64,000 nucleotides of DNA from Fimadaptatus sp050946055 (GTDB lineage: Bacteria; Bacillota; Clostridia; Christensenellales; Aristaeellaceae): positions 17,770 through 81,769 of the forward strand of contig JBMNUB010000009.1 in assembly GCA_050946055.1 (NCBI GenBank). Direction: 5' to 3'. Under the pieces are notes generated by a model. The model did not search any database. It worked only from the letters and a program-made list of their open reading frames with translations, and had not been told where the DNA came from. The position numbers and the translations under genes were made by a program. Of this stretch, positions 26,966 to 35,320 are shown one piece after another. Numbering within the stretch: the stretch's first letter is position 1; each line of letters starts with the position of its first letter.

Positions 26966-27530
26966 ACCGTTTCCCTTCATGCAACCCAAATGCCGCGCGC
27001 GCACAAAACGGCGCTGCCGCATAATCGTTCATGCAGCAGCGCCCATGGCAAAATCCCGTGCATCAGCACATTGACCTTCGGTCAGCATCGACATTCCCGC
27101 ACGCTGCGCCCCAATCCATGCCCGCTTTTGCCCGGGCAGCGCATTGCGCCAGGCGATGCTCAATGTGCCGCGCAGTGCCGTCAAACCGGAGACGTTTCTG
27201 CTTAAATGCACAGTGCATAAGCAATGTATCGAACATCGGTCAACAGCCGGCCTTTAGCCGCGCAAGTTACCGGCAGCGTGGCAGCTTTACATGCACTCGC
27301 ATGCGGTCGCATGCATACTCGCAGCGCCAAAAGACATTGTGCGCCCGCCGGCATTCTTGACTATCGGTCATCCTATTGCCGGCGGCGCTCAAATGCCGCG
27401 ATATCTCGCTGCAAATGCAAAGGCCGAATCCCTCCACGCCCTGCAGCGCGGATGTGGCTTGGCGCGCTTGGATTGACAGGGTTCGTTCCCTGCGCACTTG
27501 CGCCGGAGAGCGCCTGACCGGCGCAGTTCA
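26966..27530. other. Intergenic region with two TTGAC-N5-GTCA sites
   Basis: About 565 bases without a gene. Two imperfect palindromes of form TTGAC-N5-GTCA lie at 27071-27084 and 27357-27370, matching two sites upstream of sigG. A GC hairpin at 27502-27528 (TGCGCCGG/CCGGCGCA arms) may terminate the downstream-coded aldo/keto reductase. Confidence 0.5.
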
Positions 27531-28667
27531 TTACGCCTTGGGATGGAACTCCGCGTCTATCTCAGACAGCAGCTGGCGTATCGGGAACTTCTGCGGGCAG
27601 GCCGATTCGCACTTGCCGCAGCGTATGCACTGGGAGCCGTCGTGCTTCTCCTCGACCAGCTTGGCATAGCGCTTGCGATAGCGCTCCATGTCATCGAACA
27701 TGGTGCAGGAATCCAGCTCGCGGAATATGGTGTCGATATGCACTTCCTTGGGACACTCGGCGCAGTAGCGGCAGCCGGTGCAGCCCACGCGCACGCGGCT
27801 CTCATACGCCTTGCGCACCTCGGTCATCAGCGCGCGCTCGTCCTCGGTCAGGCAGTTGGCGGAAGCATCCGCGAATATGCGCAGATTGTCCTTGAGCTGC
27901 TCCATGTTGGACATGCCCGAGAGTATGACCTTGACCGCGGGCTGATCGTATATCCAGCGGAAGCACCAGTCTATGTGAGTGCGCTCGCCGGGCATGCGCG
28001 CGTATACATCGGCCACGTTCCTAGGCGGCTGCTTGGCCAGCATGCCTCCGCGCAGCGGCTCCATGACGACTATGCCTATGCCCTTTTGTCCAGCGTAATG
28101 CACGCCCTCCAGCGTCGCCTGATCGAACTCATCCAGCACGTTCATCTGCACCTGAGCCAGCTTCCAGTCGTAGTCATCGACTATCTCGCGGAAGGCGGCG
28201 GCATCGTCATGGAAGGAGAAGCCCGGGAAGCGTATCTTGCCCTTGGCGAGCATATCGGCCAGGAACTTCTTGTAGTCCAGCTTCTGCATCTCATGGAACC
28301 TGGCAAGACTCAGCGCGTGCAGCAGATAGAAGTCCAGATGGTCGGTCTGCAGCCTGCCCAGCTGCTCGTCCAGCAGGCGCTCCATGTCATCATAGGTCTT
28401 TACCAGCCACACGGGCAGCTTGCTGGTAAGCGTCACGCGCTCGCGATAGCCGTCCTTGAGCGCCTTGCCCACCAGCACCTCGCTCATGCCGCCATGATAG
28501 CCATATGCGGTATCGATGTAGTTCACGCCGTTATCTATGGCATAGCGTATCATCTCTATCGCCGCAGGCTCGTTTATAGAGCCGTCCTCGTTCGTGGGCA
28601 GCCGCATGCAGCCCATGCCCAGCAGAGAAGCGTTTACATCGATTCCCGGAAAGCTGCGGTATTCCAT
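27531..28667 (-). CDS. Aldo/keto reductase with C-terminal ferredoxin domain
   Basis: The 378-residue protein has the aldo/keto reductase barrel (NGVNYIDTAYGYHGGMSE with catalytic Asp and Tyr, LTSKLPVWL with Lys, FYLLHAL with His) and a C-terminal part with cysteine clusters CTGCRYCAECP and CIRCGKCESACP. It resembles the YhdN/MSMEG-type reductases of anaerobes that couple NAD(P)H and iron-sulfur centres; substrate unknown. The ATG at 28667 has AGGAGG 7 bases upstream, so the ATG two codons earlier is not preferred. A TATAAT at 28703-28708 is its -10. Confidence 0.92.
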   Translation of the reverse strand: MEYRSFPGIDVNASLLGMGCMRLPTNEDGSINEPAAIEMIRYAIDNGVNYIDTAYGYHGGMSEVLVGKALKDGYRERVTLTSKLPVWLVKTYDDMERLLDEQLGRLQTDHLDFYLLHALSLARFHEMQKLDYKKFLADMLAKGKIRFPGFSFHDDAAAFREIVDDYDWKLAQVQMNVLDEFDQATLEGVHYAGQKGIGIVVMEPLRGGMLAKQPPRNVADVYARMPGERTHIDWCFRWIYDQPAVKVILSGMSNMEQLKDNLRIFADASANCLTEDERALMTEVRKAYESRVRVGCTGCRYCAECPKEVHIDTIFRELDSCTMFDDMERYRKRYAKLVEEKHDGSQCIRCGKCESACPQKFPIRQLLSEIDAEFHPKA

Positions 28668-28770
28668 GACCATTCCTCCTAAAATAGGGCGCTCAAGGCG
28701 TCATTATATCGAATGTTTTAAATGTATTCCGCATCAAACACGGCAGTCGCGGGATGCGACCGCCGCATCA

Positions 28771-30570
28771 TCAGTTTCGTCTGTCCTCCACCTTGCCCGC
28801 CGCGTCCATCGACTGGCCGGTGACAGGCTGTACGGTCTGACCCTGATAGAGGGGCAGCGATATGAGGAACTCCGTGCCTTCGCCCAGCTTGGAATGCACC
28901 TCTATATGGCCTTCCATGGACAGGACTATGTGCTTGACTATGGCAAGCCCCAGCCCTGTGCCGCCCATGGAGCGCGAGCGGCCCTTGTCCACGCGATAGA
29001 AGCGCTCAAACAGGCGCGGTATGTTCTCATCGGCGATGCCTATGCCGGTATCACTGCAGGAGAAGTACGCCGTAGTCTCGTCCTTGTACACGGCCACGGT
29101 CACGCTTCCGCCGTCCAGAGTGTACTTGATGGCGTTGTCGATGAGGTTTATGAGCATCTGCTTGACTCTGTCCGGGTTGCCCCAGATGAGCGTCTGCGGC
29201 GCGTTTTCGGCGCAGTTCACGGTTATGTGCTTCTGCTCCGCGTGCATGCGCAAAAGCTCGCATATCTCGGCGGCCATGCTGTTGAGCGGCAGCGACTGCA
29301 TCTCCACCTTGTCGTCGCCGGATTCCAGCTTGCTTATCGAGAGTATGTCGTTTATGAGCCTAGTCAGGCGATCGGCCTCCAGCATGATTATGTTGAGGAA
29401 CTTCTGCGCCATCTCGGGCTTGTTTATAGCGCCGGCCTGCAGCGTCTCCACAAAGCCCTTTATGCTGGTAAGCGGTGTCTTAAGCTCATGGGATACGTTG
29501 GCGGCAAAGTCGGTGCGCACCTGTTCCAGGCGCTTGAGTTCGGTCACGTCCTCGACCAGCGCCAGCGCACCCACGGTGTTGCCGTCGTCGCGCAGCGCAG
29601 TGACATATAGCCTTAGCGGCCTGCGCGAGCGGCCCACTGCCGTGCGCGCCACCACATCGCAGGTGTATACGCCCTCCTGCCCCATGGCGTCGGTAAACAC
29701 AGTGCTGAGGTTCACATCGTGCGAGGCCTCGGTTATGGACATGCCCTCTGCCGAGCCGGATATGCCCATCATCTGCTTGGCCGCGGGGTTGATAAGCACT
29801 ATGTGCAGATCGCTGTCCACAGCCAGTATGCCGCTTTGCATGGTGTTGGTCACCATGTTCATGGCGTGATTGCGGCGCCGCGCGCTCTTCCACTTGCGGT
29901 CTATCTGCTCGGCCATTTCATTGAATCCCTTTATCAGCCCATCGGGATCGGATCGCCGCTCGTCCAGCCGCACGGAAAAGTCGCCTGTCTCCAGCTGCTT
30001 AAATCCTGTAAGCAACTGATTGGCGGTGTTGCCCAGCATGCGCGACATCACAACTATCAATGCCAGCGCCAGCAGCGGTGTCACCGCCAGCCACATGTAC
30101 AATATGCGTACGCGGGAGTCCACGTCCTTATACACTGCCGTCATGGTCCTTAGCACGCGCATCACCTGAGTATCGCTGTACGGCACGGCCACGTACATTA
30201 TGTCCGTGCCGCCCTCGTCGCTCAGCCTGTATGCGTCGCCCCCGGAGAAGGCCGCAGCGATCTCCGGGTTCTCGGCTGTATCCAGCGTTATAGTGCCGCT
30301 CAGCGTGCGCGTATCCACAGTCACGGTACCGTCGGCGTTTATCAGCTGCACGCGTATGCCCTCGCTCGTGGCCACGGCGCGCAGCAGTTCGCGCATCTCC
30401 TCGTCGCTGCGCCCGTCCATCATGGTGCTAAGCGCACGCGCTTCGCTCTCCAGCTCCTCATGAGTGAACTCAATGGCGCTGCTTCTGAGCATGGTACCTG
30501 CCACTATGCCCACCGTAAGGCAGGCGACCATCGTTATTATAAGCACGTAGACCGCCAGACGAGATCTCAC
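28771..30570 (-). CDS. PhoR/ResE-like sensor histidine kinase
   Basis: The 599-residue membrane kinase has a first transmembrane helix (residues 6-28), an extracytoplasmic sensor of about 125 residues, a second helix near 155-178, a HAMP linker, a PAS domain (SGILAVDSDLHIVLINPAA), the phosphoacceptor histidine in ANVSHELKTPLTSIKGF near residue 372, and the ATPase boxes NLIDNAIKYT and GGTGLGLAIVKHI. It starts at a GTG that overlaps the stop of the upstream response regulator by 4 bases (GTGA). This architecture is that of phosphate or redox sensing PhoR/WalK-like kinases; the signal is not known. Confidence 0.95.
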   Translation of the reverse strand: MRSRLAVYVLIITMVACLTVGIVAGTMLRSSAIEFTHEELESEARALSTMMDGRSDEEMRELLRAVATSEGIRVQLINADGTVTVDTRTLSGTITLDTAENPEIAAAFSGGDAYRLSDEGGTDIMYVAVPYSDTQVMRVLRTMTAVYKDVDSRVRILYMWLAVTPLLALALIVVMSRMLGNTANQLLTGFKQLETGDFSVRLDERRSDPDGLIKGFNEMAEQIDRKWKSARRRNHAMNMVTNTMQSGILAVDSDLHIVLINPAAKQMMGISGSAEGMSITEASHDVNLSTVFTDAMGQEGVYTCDVVARTAVGRSRRPLRLYVTALRDDGNTVGALALVEDVTELKRLEQVRTDFAANVSHELKTPLTSIKGFVETLQAGAINKPEMAQKFLNIIMLEADRLTRLINDILSISKLESGDDKVEMQSLPLNSMAAEICELLRMHAEQKHITVNCAENAPQTLIWGNPDRVKQMLINLIDNAIKYTLDGGSVTVAVYKDETTAYFSCSDTGIGIADENIPRLFERFYRVDKGRSRSMGGTGLGLAIVKHIVLSMEGHIEVHSKLGEGTEFLISLPLYQGQTVQPVTGQSMDAAGKVEDRRN

Positions 30571-31268
30571 ACCTTGGCCTCGGGCTTGTCGTTGAGCTTA
30601 TATCCTACTCCGCGTATGGTTTCGATGTAATGCGCATCGTCGCCCAGCTTCTGGCGGATATGGCGGATATGCACGTCCACGGTGCGGGTCTCGCCATAGA
30701 ACTCATAGCCCCAGATGCGGTCCAGCAGGAAGTCGCGGGTCAGCACCTTGCCGCGGGATATGACAAGAAGCTTGAGCAGCTCGAACTCCTTGAGGGTCAG
30801 CGACAGCTTCTCGCCGTTGCGGAAGGCCTCGTAGTTGCTGGTGTCTATTACCAGCGGGCCTACGCGCAGTATGCCCTCCTCGTCGTTCTGAGCCTGAGCG
30901 CGCCTGAGCAGCGCCTTTACGCGGGCTATCAGCTCGCGCACGCTGAAGGGCTTGGTTATGTAGTCGTCGGCACCCAGCTCAAGGCCCAGCACCTTGTCCA
31001 CCTCGTCGCCCTTGGCGGTGAGCATTATTATCGGTATGTCCGCGGTGGAGGTATTGCCCTTGAGGCGGCGGCATACTTCCATGCCGTCTATGCCGGGCAG
31101 CATCAAATCCAGCAGCACCAGCGACGGACGCTCGCGGGTGCATACGGTCAGCGCATCCTCGCCGTTGGCGGCGGTCATAACGCGATAGCCCTCATTCTCC
31201 AGATTAAAAGACAGCAGTTCCAGTATGTGGGCTTCGTCATCCACGGCCAATATCAGTTCGTGTGCCAT
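30567..31268 (-). CDS. OmpR/PhoB-family response regulator
   Basis: The 233-residue regulator has a receiver domain (phosphoacceptor Asp in LVLLDLMLPGIDGMEV near residue 53, LTAK and ITKPF switch residues) and a winged-helix DNA-binding domain (LTLKEFELLKLL, VHIRHIRQKLGD, IRGVGYKL). The start MAHELILAVDDEAHI is preceded by GAGGGA; the in-frame extension upstream lacks one. It is the first gene of the two-component operon, with a strong promoter 250 bases upstream. Confidence 0.95.
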   Translation of the reverse strand: MAHELILAVDDEAHILELLSFNLENEGYRVMTAANGEDALTVCTRERPSLVLLDLMLPGIDGMEVCRRLKGNTSTADIPIIMLTAKGDEVDKVLGLELGADDYITKPFSVRELIARVKALLRRAQAQNDEEGILRVGPLVIDTSNYEAFRNGEKLSLTLKEFELLKLLVISRGKVLTRDFLLDRIWGYEFYGETRTVDVHIRHIRQKLGDDAHYIETIRGVGYKLNDKPEAKV

Positions 31269-31520
31269 ATCAATCCCTCGCTTTATAAATATTTTGGTAG
31301 TCACGCTCGACACGGCGTTCGGCCAAGCAGCCGCGCGTATGTGCCCGGCCTCATGCGTGCGCTCACATGGCGCGCATTCGCTCCCGCAAGGCCATTGCCC
31401 CGCAGTCGCTCATGCGGCATCAGCAGCTCCGCGTCGGCCTTTTGCCCGCGCATATGCAGCGGCGGCGCAGGGGTCGAAGAGCGGCTTTTCACAAGCCTAT
31501 AAAGACCTACCCTTCTTAAC

Positions 31521-31549
31521 ATTATAAAGCATTCCCGGCGTATTGTAAA
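31521..31549 (-). promoter_or_regulatory. Strong SigA-type promoter upstream of the PhoP/PhoR-like operon
   Basis: Minus strand TTTACA, 17-base spacer, TATAAT. The predicted leader to the regulator start codon is about 245 bases and contains no supportable gene, so it may hold a regulatory RNA. Confidence 0.75.
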
Positions 31550-31801
31550 GCGTTATTTCTAAAAACTATCGCACAAAGGGCCATTATTGCGCAATTTTTT
31601 TGCGCCTTTCAGGCGTGCAGCTGCCAAGCCCCGACAAAATGCGCTCTCCGGCGCTAATAAGTACACATTTGTAAAGCATATATGCCCTCCCAAAAGAAAC
31701 TGTTTGACTTTACTTTTATGCCCCGCGCCTATCAGCGCCCATGCAGACAAGGGGCGGGCGCCGCCGCAGGCGCATTTTCGCGCCGCATTAGCGCCCGTCC
31801 C
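31550..31801. other. Intergenic region, no gene seen
   Basis: About 250 bases between the two-component promoter and the end of the YlmC gene; relatively AT-rich near 31550-31700. No terminator with a clear T-run was recognised. Confidence 0.4.
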
Positions 31802-32065
31802 TCACACGGCCGCGCCCGCATACAGCTTTTCCGGATCGACATCCACAAGTATCACGTCGGCGCCTATGGCCTTGATGCTGTGCCACTTTATGGGAAGTCC
31901 CTGGCGCACGCCCTTCATCATGTCCGCAAAGCAGCGCTGCCCCGGCACGACTATGGAGTCCACGCAGGCGGCGTCCTGCTCGAACACTATGTCTATCACG
32001 CGCCCCAGCCGCGCGCCGTCCGATATGTTTATGACTTCCTTTGCCTTTAGCTCCGAAAACGTCAT
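31802..32065 (-). CDS. YlmC/YmxH family PRC-barrel protein
   Basis: The 87-residue protein MTFSELKAKEVINISDGARL...GRVIDIVFE is a single PRC-barrel domain of the YlmC/YmxH family, conserved in spore formers and normally encoded beside sigG/sigE. The start at 32065 is preceded by GGTGG; the longer frame upstream is rich in arginine and cysteine and not conserved-looking. A TATAAT box is at 32084-32089. The role is unknown; it is often called a sporulation protein from context. Confidence 0.85.
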   Translation of the reverse strand: MTFSELKAKEVINISDGARLGRVIDIVFEQDAACVDSIVVPGQRCFADMMKGVRQGLPIKWHSIKAIGADVILVDVDPEKLYAGAAV

Positions 32066-32313
32066 GCGCACCACCCCGCAGCCATTATATGCGGGTGCGC
32101 CGCACAAGTTTACCGGGCAGCGGGCGCGCATGCGCCTTGCGCAGTTCGCGCGCCGCCCGCCATGCCTCAAACCGCGCGCGGCGGGCCATATATGATAGGA
32201 AAAAACTTGCCATGCGCAGCACGCCAATGCCCCGCGTTTGAGCCGCACTCAGGCCGCTAAACACAGCCCATCTGCATCTCATTCAGCCGCGCGCAGCTCC
32301 CCGGCATGGCTGC

Positions 32314-33108
32314 TCAGACATAGCGGCGCATCTCCTTTAGCGCGGCCTTCTCCAGCCGCGACACCTGCGCCTGAGATATGCCTATCTCCTGCGCCACCTC
32401 CATCTGCGTCTTGCCGGCGAAGAATCGCTTTATCACTATTCCGCGTCCGCGCTCATCCAGCCTGTCCATGGCGTTCTGAAGCGCTATGTGCGTGGCCCAG
32501 TTCTCGGTGGACACGCCGGTATCCTGCACCTGATCTATCACGCATATGGCATCGCCGCCATCCTGATACACGGGTTCGTACAGCGATACCGGCTCGTAAG
32601 TGGATTCCATGGCCAGATACACGCTGTCCGCATCCTGCCCTATCTCGGCGGCTATCTCGTCCATAGTTGGCTCGCGCCCCAGCCTCGACTGCAACTCGCC
32701 CTGCGCCTGCATGGCCTTGTAGGCGGTATCCCTGAGCGAGCGCGACACGCGGATGGGGTTGTTGTCGCGCAGATAGCGCCTTATCTCGCCTATTATCATG
32801 GGTACGGCATAGGTCGAAAACCTCACATCCTTTTCCGTATCGAAGTTGTCTATCGCCTTTATTAGCCCTATGCAGCCCACCTGAAACAGATCGTCGGCGT
32901 TGGGCGCGCCCTTGGCTCTGCCGTAGCCGCCGCGCGTGAAGCGCGCTATCACGCTGAGCACCAGTCGAAGATTGCCCGAAATAAACTCCTCGCGCGCCGC
33001 CTTATCGCCGCTGCGTATCAGCGGAAACAGCTCGCGCATGCGCTCATTCTTCAGTACGGGCAGCGAGGACGTATCCACGCCGCATATCTCGACCTTATAC
33101 CCTGCCAT
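32314..33108 (-). CDS. sigG: RNA polymerase sporulation sigma factor SigG
   Basis: The 264-residue sigma-70 family protein begins MAGYKVEICGVDTSSLPVL, the diagnostic N-terminus of forespore sigma-G. Regions 2 (DLFQVGCIGLIKAIDNFD), 3 and 4 (GKTQMEVAQEIGISQAQVSR) are intact. SigG directs late forespore gene expression, so the organism or a recent ancestor sporulates. The start at 33108 is set by this conserved N-terminus and GGGGGT upstream. A SigF-like promoter is 31 to 60 bases upstream. YlmC follows in the same direction, as in other Clostridia. Confidence 0.97.
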   Translation of the reverse strand: MAGYKVEICGVDTSSLPVLKNERMRELFPLIRSGDKAAREEFISGNLRLVLSVIARFTRGGYGRAKGAPNADDLFQVGCIGLIKAIDNFDTEKDVRFSTYAVPMIIGEIRRYLRDNNPIRVSRSLRDTAYKAMQAQGELQSRLGREPTMDEIAAEIGQDADSVYLAMESTYEPVSLYEPVYQDGGDAICVIDQVQDTGVSTENWATHIALQNAMDRLDERGRGIVIKRFFAGKTQMEVAQEIGISQAQVSRLEKAALKEMRRYV

Positions 33109-33138
33109 ACAGATACCCCCGGAACTTATTCTCACAAC

Positions 33139-33168
33139 TAGCTTAGCCCGGGTATCTTGGATGTATAC
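33139..33168 (-). promoter_or_regulatory. Candidate SigF-dependent promoter of sigG
   Basis: On the minus strand GTATA (fits GNATR) is followed after 15 bases by GGCTAAGCTA, which fits the sigma-F -10 pattern GGNNANANTR at all but one position. In Bacillus, sigG is transcribed by sigma-F, so position and motif agree. Confidence 0.5.
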
Positions 33169-33215
33169 GGGTATTTGGCGGATGGGAATGAGTGGAAATT
33201 GCGGCTTAATGCATT

Positions 33216-33298
33216 TTGACGCGCGGTCAAATGCAGTGCGCCCTGTCACAGCTTCATAAGCCGCATACCGCTTTACAATCACATTGACGCACAGTCAA
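33216..33298. promoter_or_regulatory. Pair of TTGAC-N5-GTCAA palindromes upstream of sigG
   Basis: TTGAC-GCGCG-GTCAA at 33216-33230 and TTGAC-GCACA-GTCAA at 33284-33298, both perfect inverted repeats with 5-base centres. Similar sites lie at 27071 and 27357. They could be operators or short RNA hairpins. Confidence 0.4.
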
Positions 33299-33446
33299 AC
33301 CCGCAAACTTATTTTCGGCGCAGGCACCTTTGAGCATATCCAAAGAAAAAAGACCGCTGTACGCGATCTTTTTCCTTGCATTAGCAGCCCGGCTCTTAGC
33401 ATTGCCGCCATATAGCGCATGCCACTTTATGACAGGCCGCTCCGCG

Positions 33447-34841
33447 TCACGCGCGCTCGGCCACATGCTCCTCTCCCGCGCGCACCTCTACGTCGGCATA
33501 CGTGTACGTTCCGCCGCTGAACTCATCTACGGCGACGGCGGACGGCACGCGCGCTCCGTTTATGTTTATGGCGCACTCGCCGTCGAACGCGGCGCGCCAT
33601 ATTACGCCTTCGCCCGCCTCGCGCGCGAACAGCGTGCGGGCATCGCCCTCATGGCGAACCGATATCTCGCCGCCCAGCACCGGCACATGGTCCAGCTCCG
33701 CCCAGTCCACGCCCGCAAGCGAGGCGCGCGTGCCTATGCGCCCCATGCCGGAAAGCACATTGCCCGCGCAATCGGCGCGCTCCGGGCGGATGCCCATCAT
33801 ACCGATGGCCACCGCGCCGACGGCGCTGAAGCTGGCCTCTGGATATTCCTTGCGATAGCATGCGGGGTCCATGAGCCGCTCCAGCGCGCGCATGGCAGCA
33901 TCGGGCTTGCCATAGCGCCAGAGCAATTCCGGATAGTGCGACAGCGACTCTATTATCGCGCCGTCCATGCGGCCTATCATGTATTCAGTACACTCATTGG
34001 CGCGCGCGATGTCGCCCGCCGCATCCCAGTACAGCAGCGACTGAGAGTAGTGCTGATCCTCAGCAAACAGCAGCTTCCCGTCCGTGCCAAGCGCGCTGGC
34101 ATAGCCGCGCCCCGGCTGATACCATTCGCCGTGCAACTTGGCCATGAGCGCCTGACCGCGCTTGCCGTATATGGCCGCCTGCTCGCGCCTGCCTGCTGCA
34201 CGGCACATGGCCGCATAGGACAGGTGCGCCCGCGCCATGGACGCAAGCAGATCGCAGCCCACGAGATAGCCATCGGCATAGTCGCTCTCGTCATACGAGG
34301 CAAGGCCGCGCCTGCCCTCGCTCGCGCGCCTGTCGGGCAGGCCATCGCCGTCGCGATCCCAGCGGGCAATGTAGTCCTCCACAGTGCGCGCGCAGAACTC
34401 CTCCATGGCACCGTCATGCAGATAGCGCGCGTCGCCCGTCCACTCATACATGCGCCACAGCGCGTGCAGCATGTCGAAGTTAGCGGGCAGATTGTACCAG
34501 AAGTCCGCGTCATTTGTCCAGTCCACGGGACAGGGGCGGTCATACCGGTCTATCTCCCAGAGCGCGCAGTAGTCGCGCGCCTCCGTCATGGATGCCGCGA
34601 ACTTGCGGAACATATTGAAGTTATGGCTGGACAGCCCCAGCACCTCCGCGCCGGTACACTGGTGCGAAGTATCGCGCATGCAAAACGCATCCCGGCCAGG
34701 CAGAGCAGCCTCGTAATAGTCGCCCACGGGATAGCCTTCAAACACCCAATGCAGCGCCTGACGCTTTACCCTGTCAAAGCCCTGCTCCAGCGCCCGGGAG
34801 GACGAGCGCAGGGTCACAAATGATGTTGTGTGTAGGGACAT
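33447..34841 (-). CDS. (alpha/alpha)6-barrel glycosidase-like protein, specificity unknown
   Basis: The 464-residue protein has the aromatic-rich helical hairpins of six-hairpin glycosidases: HWVFEGYPVGDYYEAA, DWTNDADFWYNLPANFDML, WDRDGDGLPDRR, SLSHYPELLWRYGKPDAAM, followed by a C-terminal beta domain. WDRDGDGLPD resembles acid-rich loops in GH63/GH78-related enzymes. Overall it looks like GH78-like or related families acting on plant glycans, without the DERLGW motif. The ATG at 34841 is preceded by GAGGTGG at 6 bases. No signal peptide. It faces the macrodomain gene across a 480-base region. Confidence 0.72.
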   Translation of the reverse strand: MSLHTTSFVTLRSSSRALEQGFDRVKRQALHWVFEGYPVGDYYEAALPGRDAFCMRDTSHQCTGAEVLGLSSHNFNMFRKFAASMTEARDYCALWEIDRYDRPCPVDWTNDADFWYNLPANFDMLHALWRMYEWTGDARYLHDGAMEEFCARTVEDYIARWDRDGDGLPDRRASEGRRGLASYDESDYADGYLVGCDLLASMARAHLSYAAMCRAAGRREQAAIYGKRGQALMAKLHGEWYQPGRGYASALGTDGKLLFAEDQHYSQSLLYWDAAGDIARANECTEYMIGRMDGAIIESLSHYPELLWRYGKPDAAMRALERLMDPACYRKEYPEASFSAVGAVAIGMMGIRPERADCAGNVLSGMGRIGTRASLAGVDWAELDHVPVLGGEISVRHEGDARTLFAREAGEGVIWRAAFDGECAININGARVPSAVAVDEFSGGTYTYADVEVRAGEEHVAERA

Positions 34842-35242
34842 ATATATCCACCTCGCATCGCTTAATACTATTCCTTGGATCGCAGCACGCACGCCATCTG
34901 CATGCGCACAGGCAAGTTCCCCCTCAATTGCAGCCGGCGCCTGAATATGTGCATTTATGCGCCATGCGCACATGCTTTGCACAGGCAATTTTGCTTTACA
35001 CTCTTAATATATCATATCACATGCATTCGCCATCATCAATATAGCTTTGCCGAATATCGCAGTATTTCAGCACATCCCGCCATTTGCGCAAGTCCGTTCA
35101 TGCCGCGTCAGGCGAAAAGGCGCCATGACATAATGCGCTTAGCATGCGCGTAGCCAGCCGCCATAGTCAAGGGCGGCTTCTGCACGGTTGTCTGCGCAGC
35201 GCTATCAAAATTCCCCACCCCCTACCCACCCCCGGCGCGCTG
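34842..35242. other. Divergent intergenic region, no gene seen
   Basis: About 400 bases between divergently transcribed genes; it must contain the promoter of the glycosidase-like gene (AT-rich at 34985-35045). No gene or strong repeat was recognised. Confidence 0.4.
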
Positions 35243-35251
35243 TGGTATAAT
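35243..35251 (+). promoter_or_regulatory. Extended -10 promoter of the macrodomain gene
   Basis: TGGTATAAT, an extended -10 element with no matching -35 box, about 70 bases before the TTG start. Confidence 0.55.
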
Positions 35252-35320
35252 GGCAAAAAAGCGTATGGCCGCTGCACATGCGATTGCGGCAGGCGGCGGG
35301 CTGCATGTGAGGTGTTTGAT

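Noticed and set aside
31301..31522. Small gene (73 residues) on the minus strand
   Set aside because: Its ATG falls immediately at the -10 box of the promoter at 31521-31549, so it could not be in the transcript.
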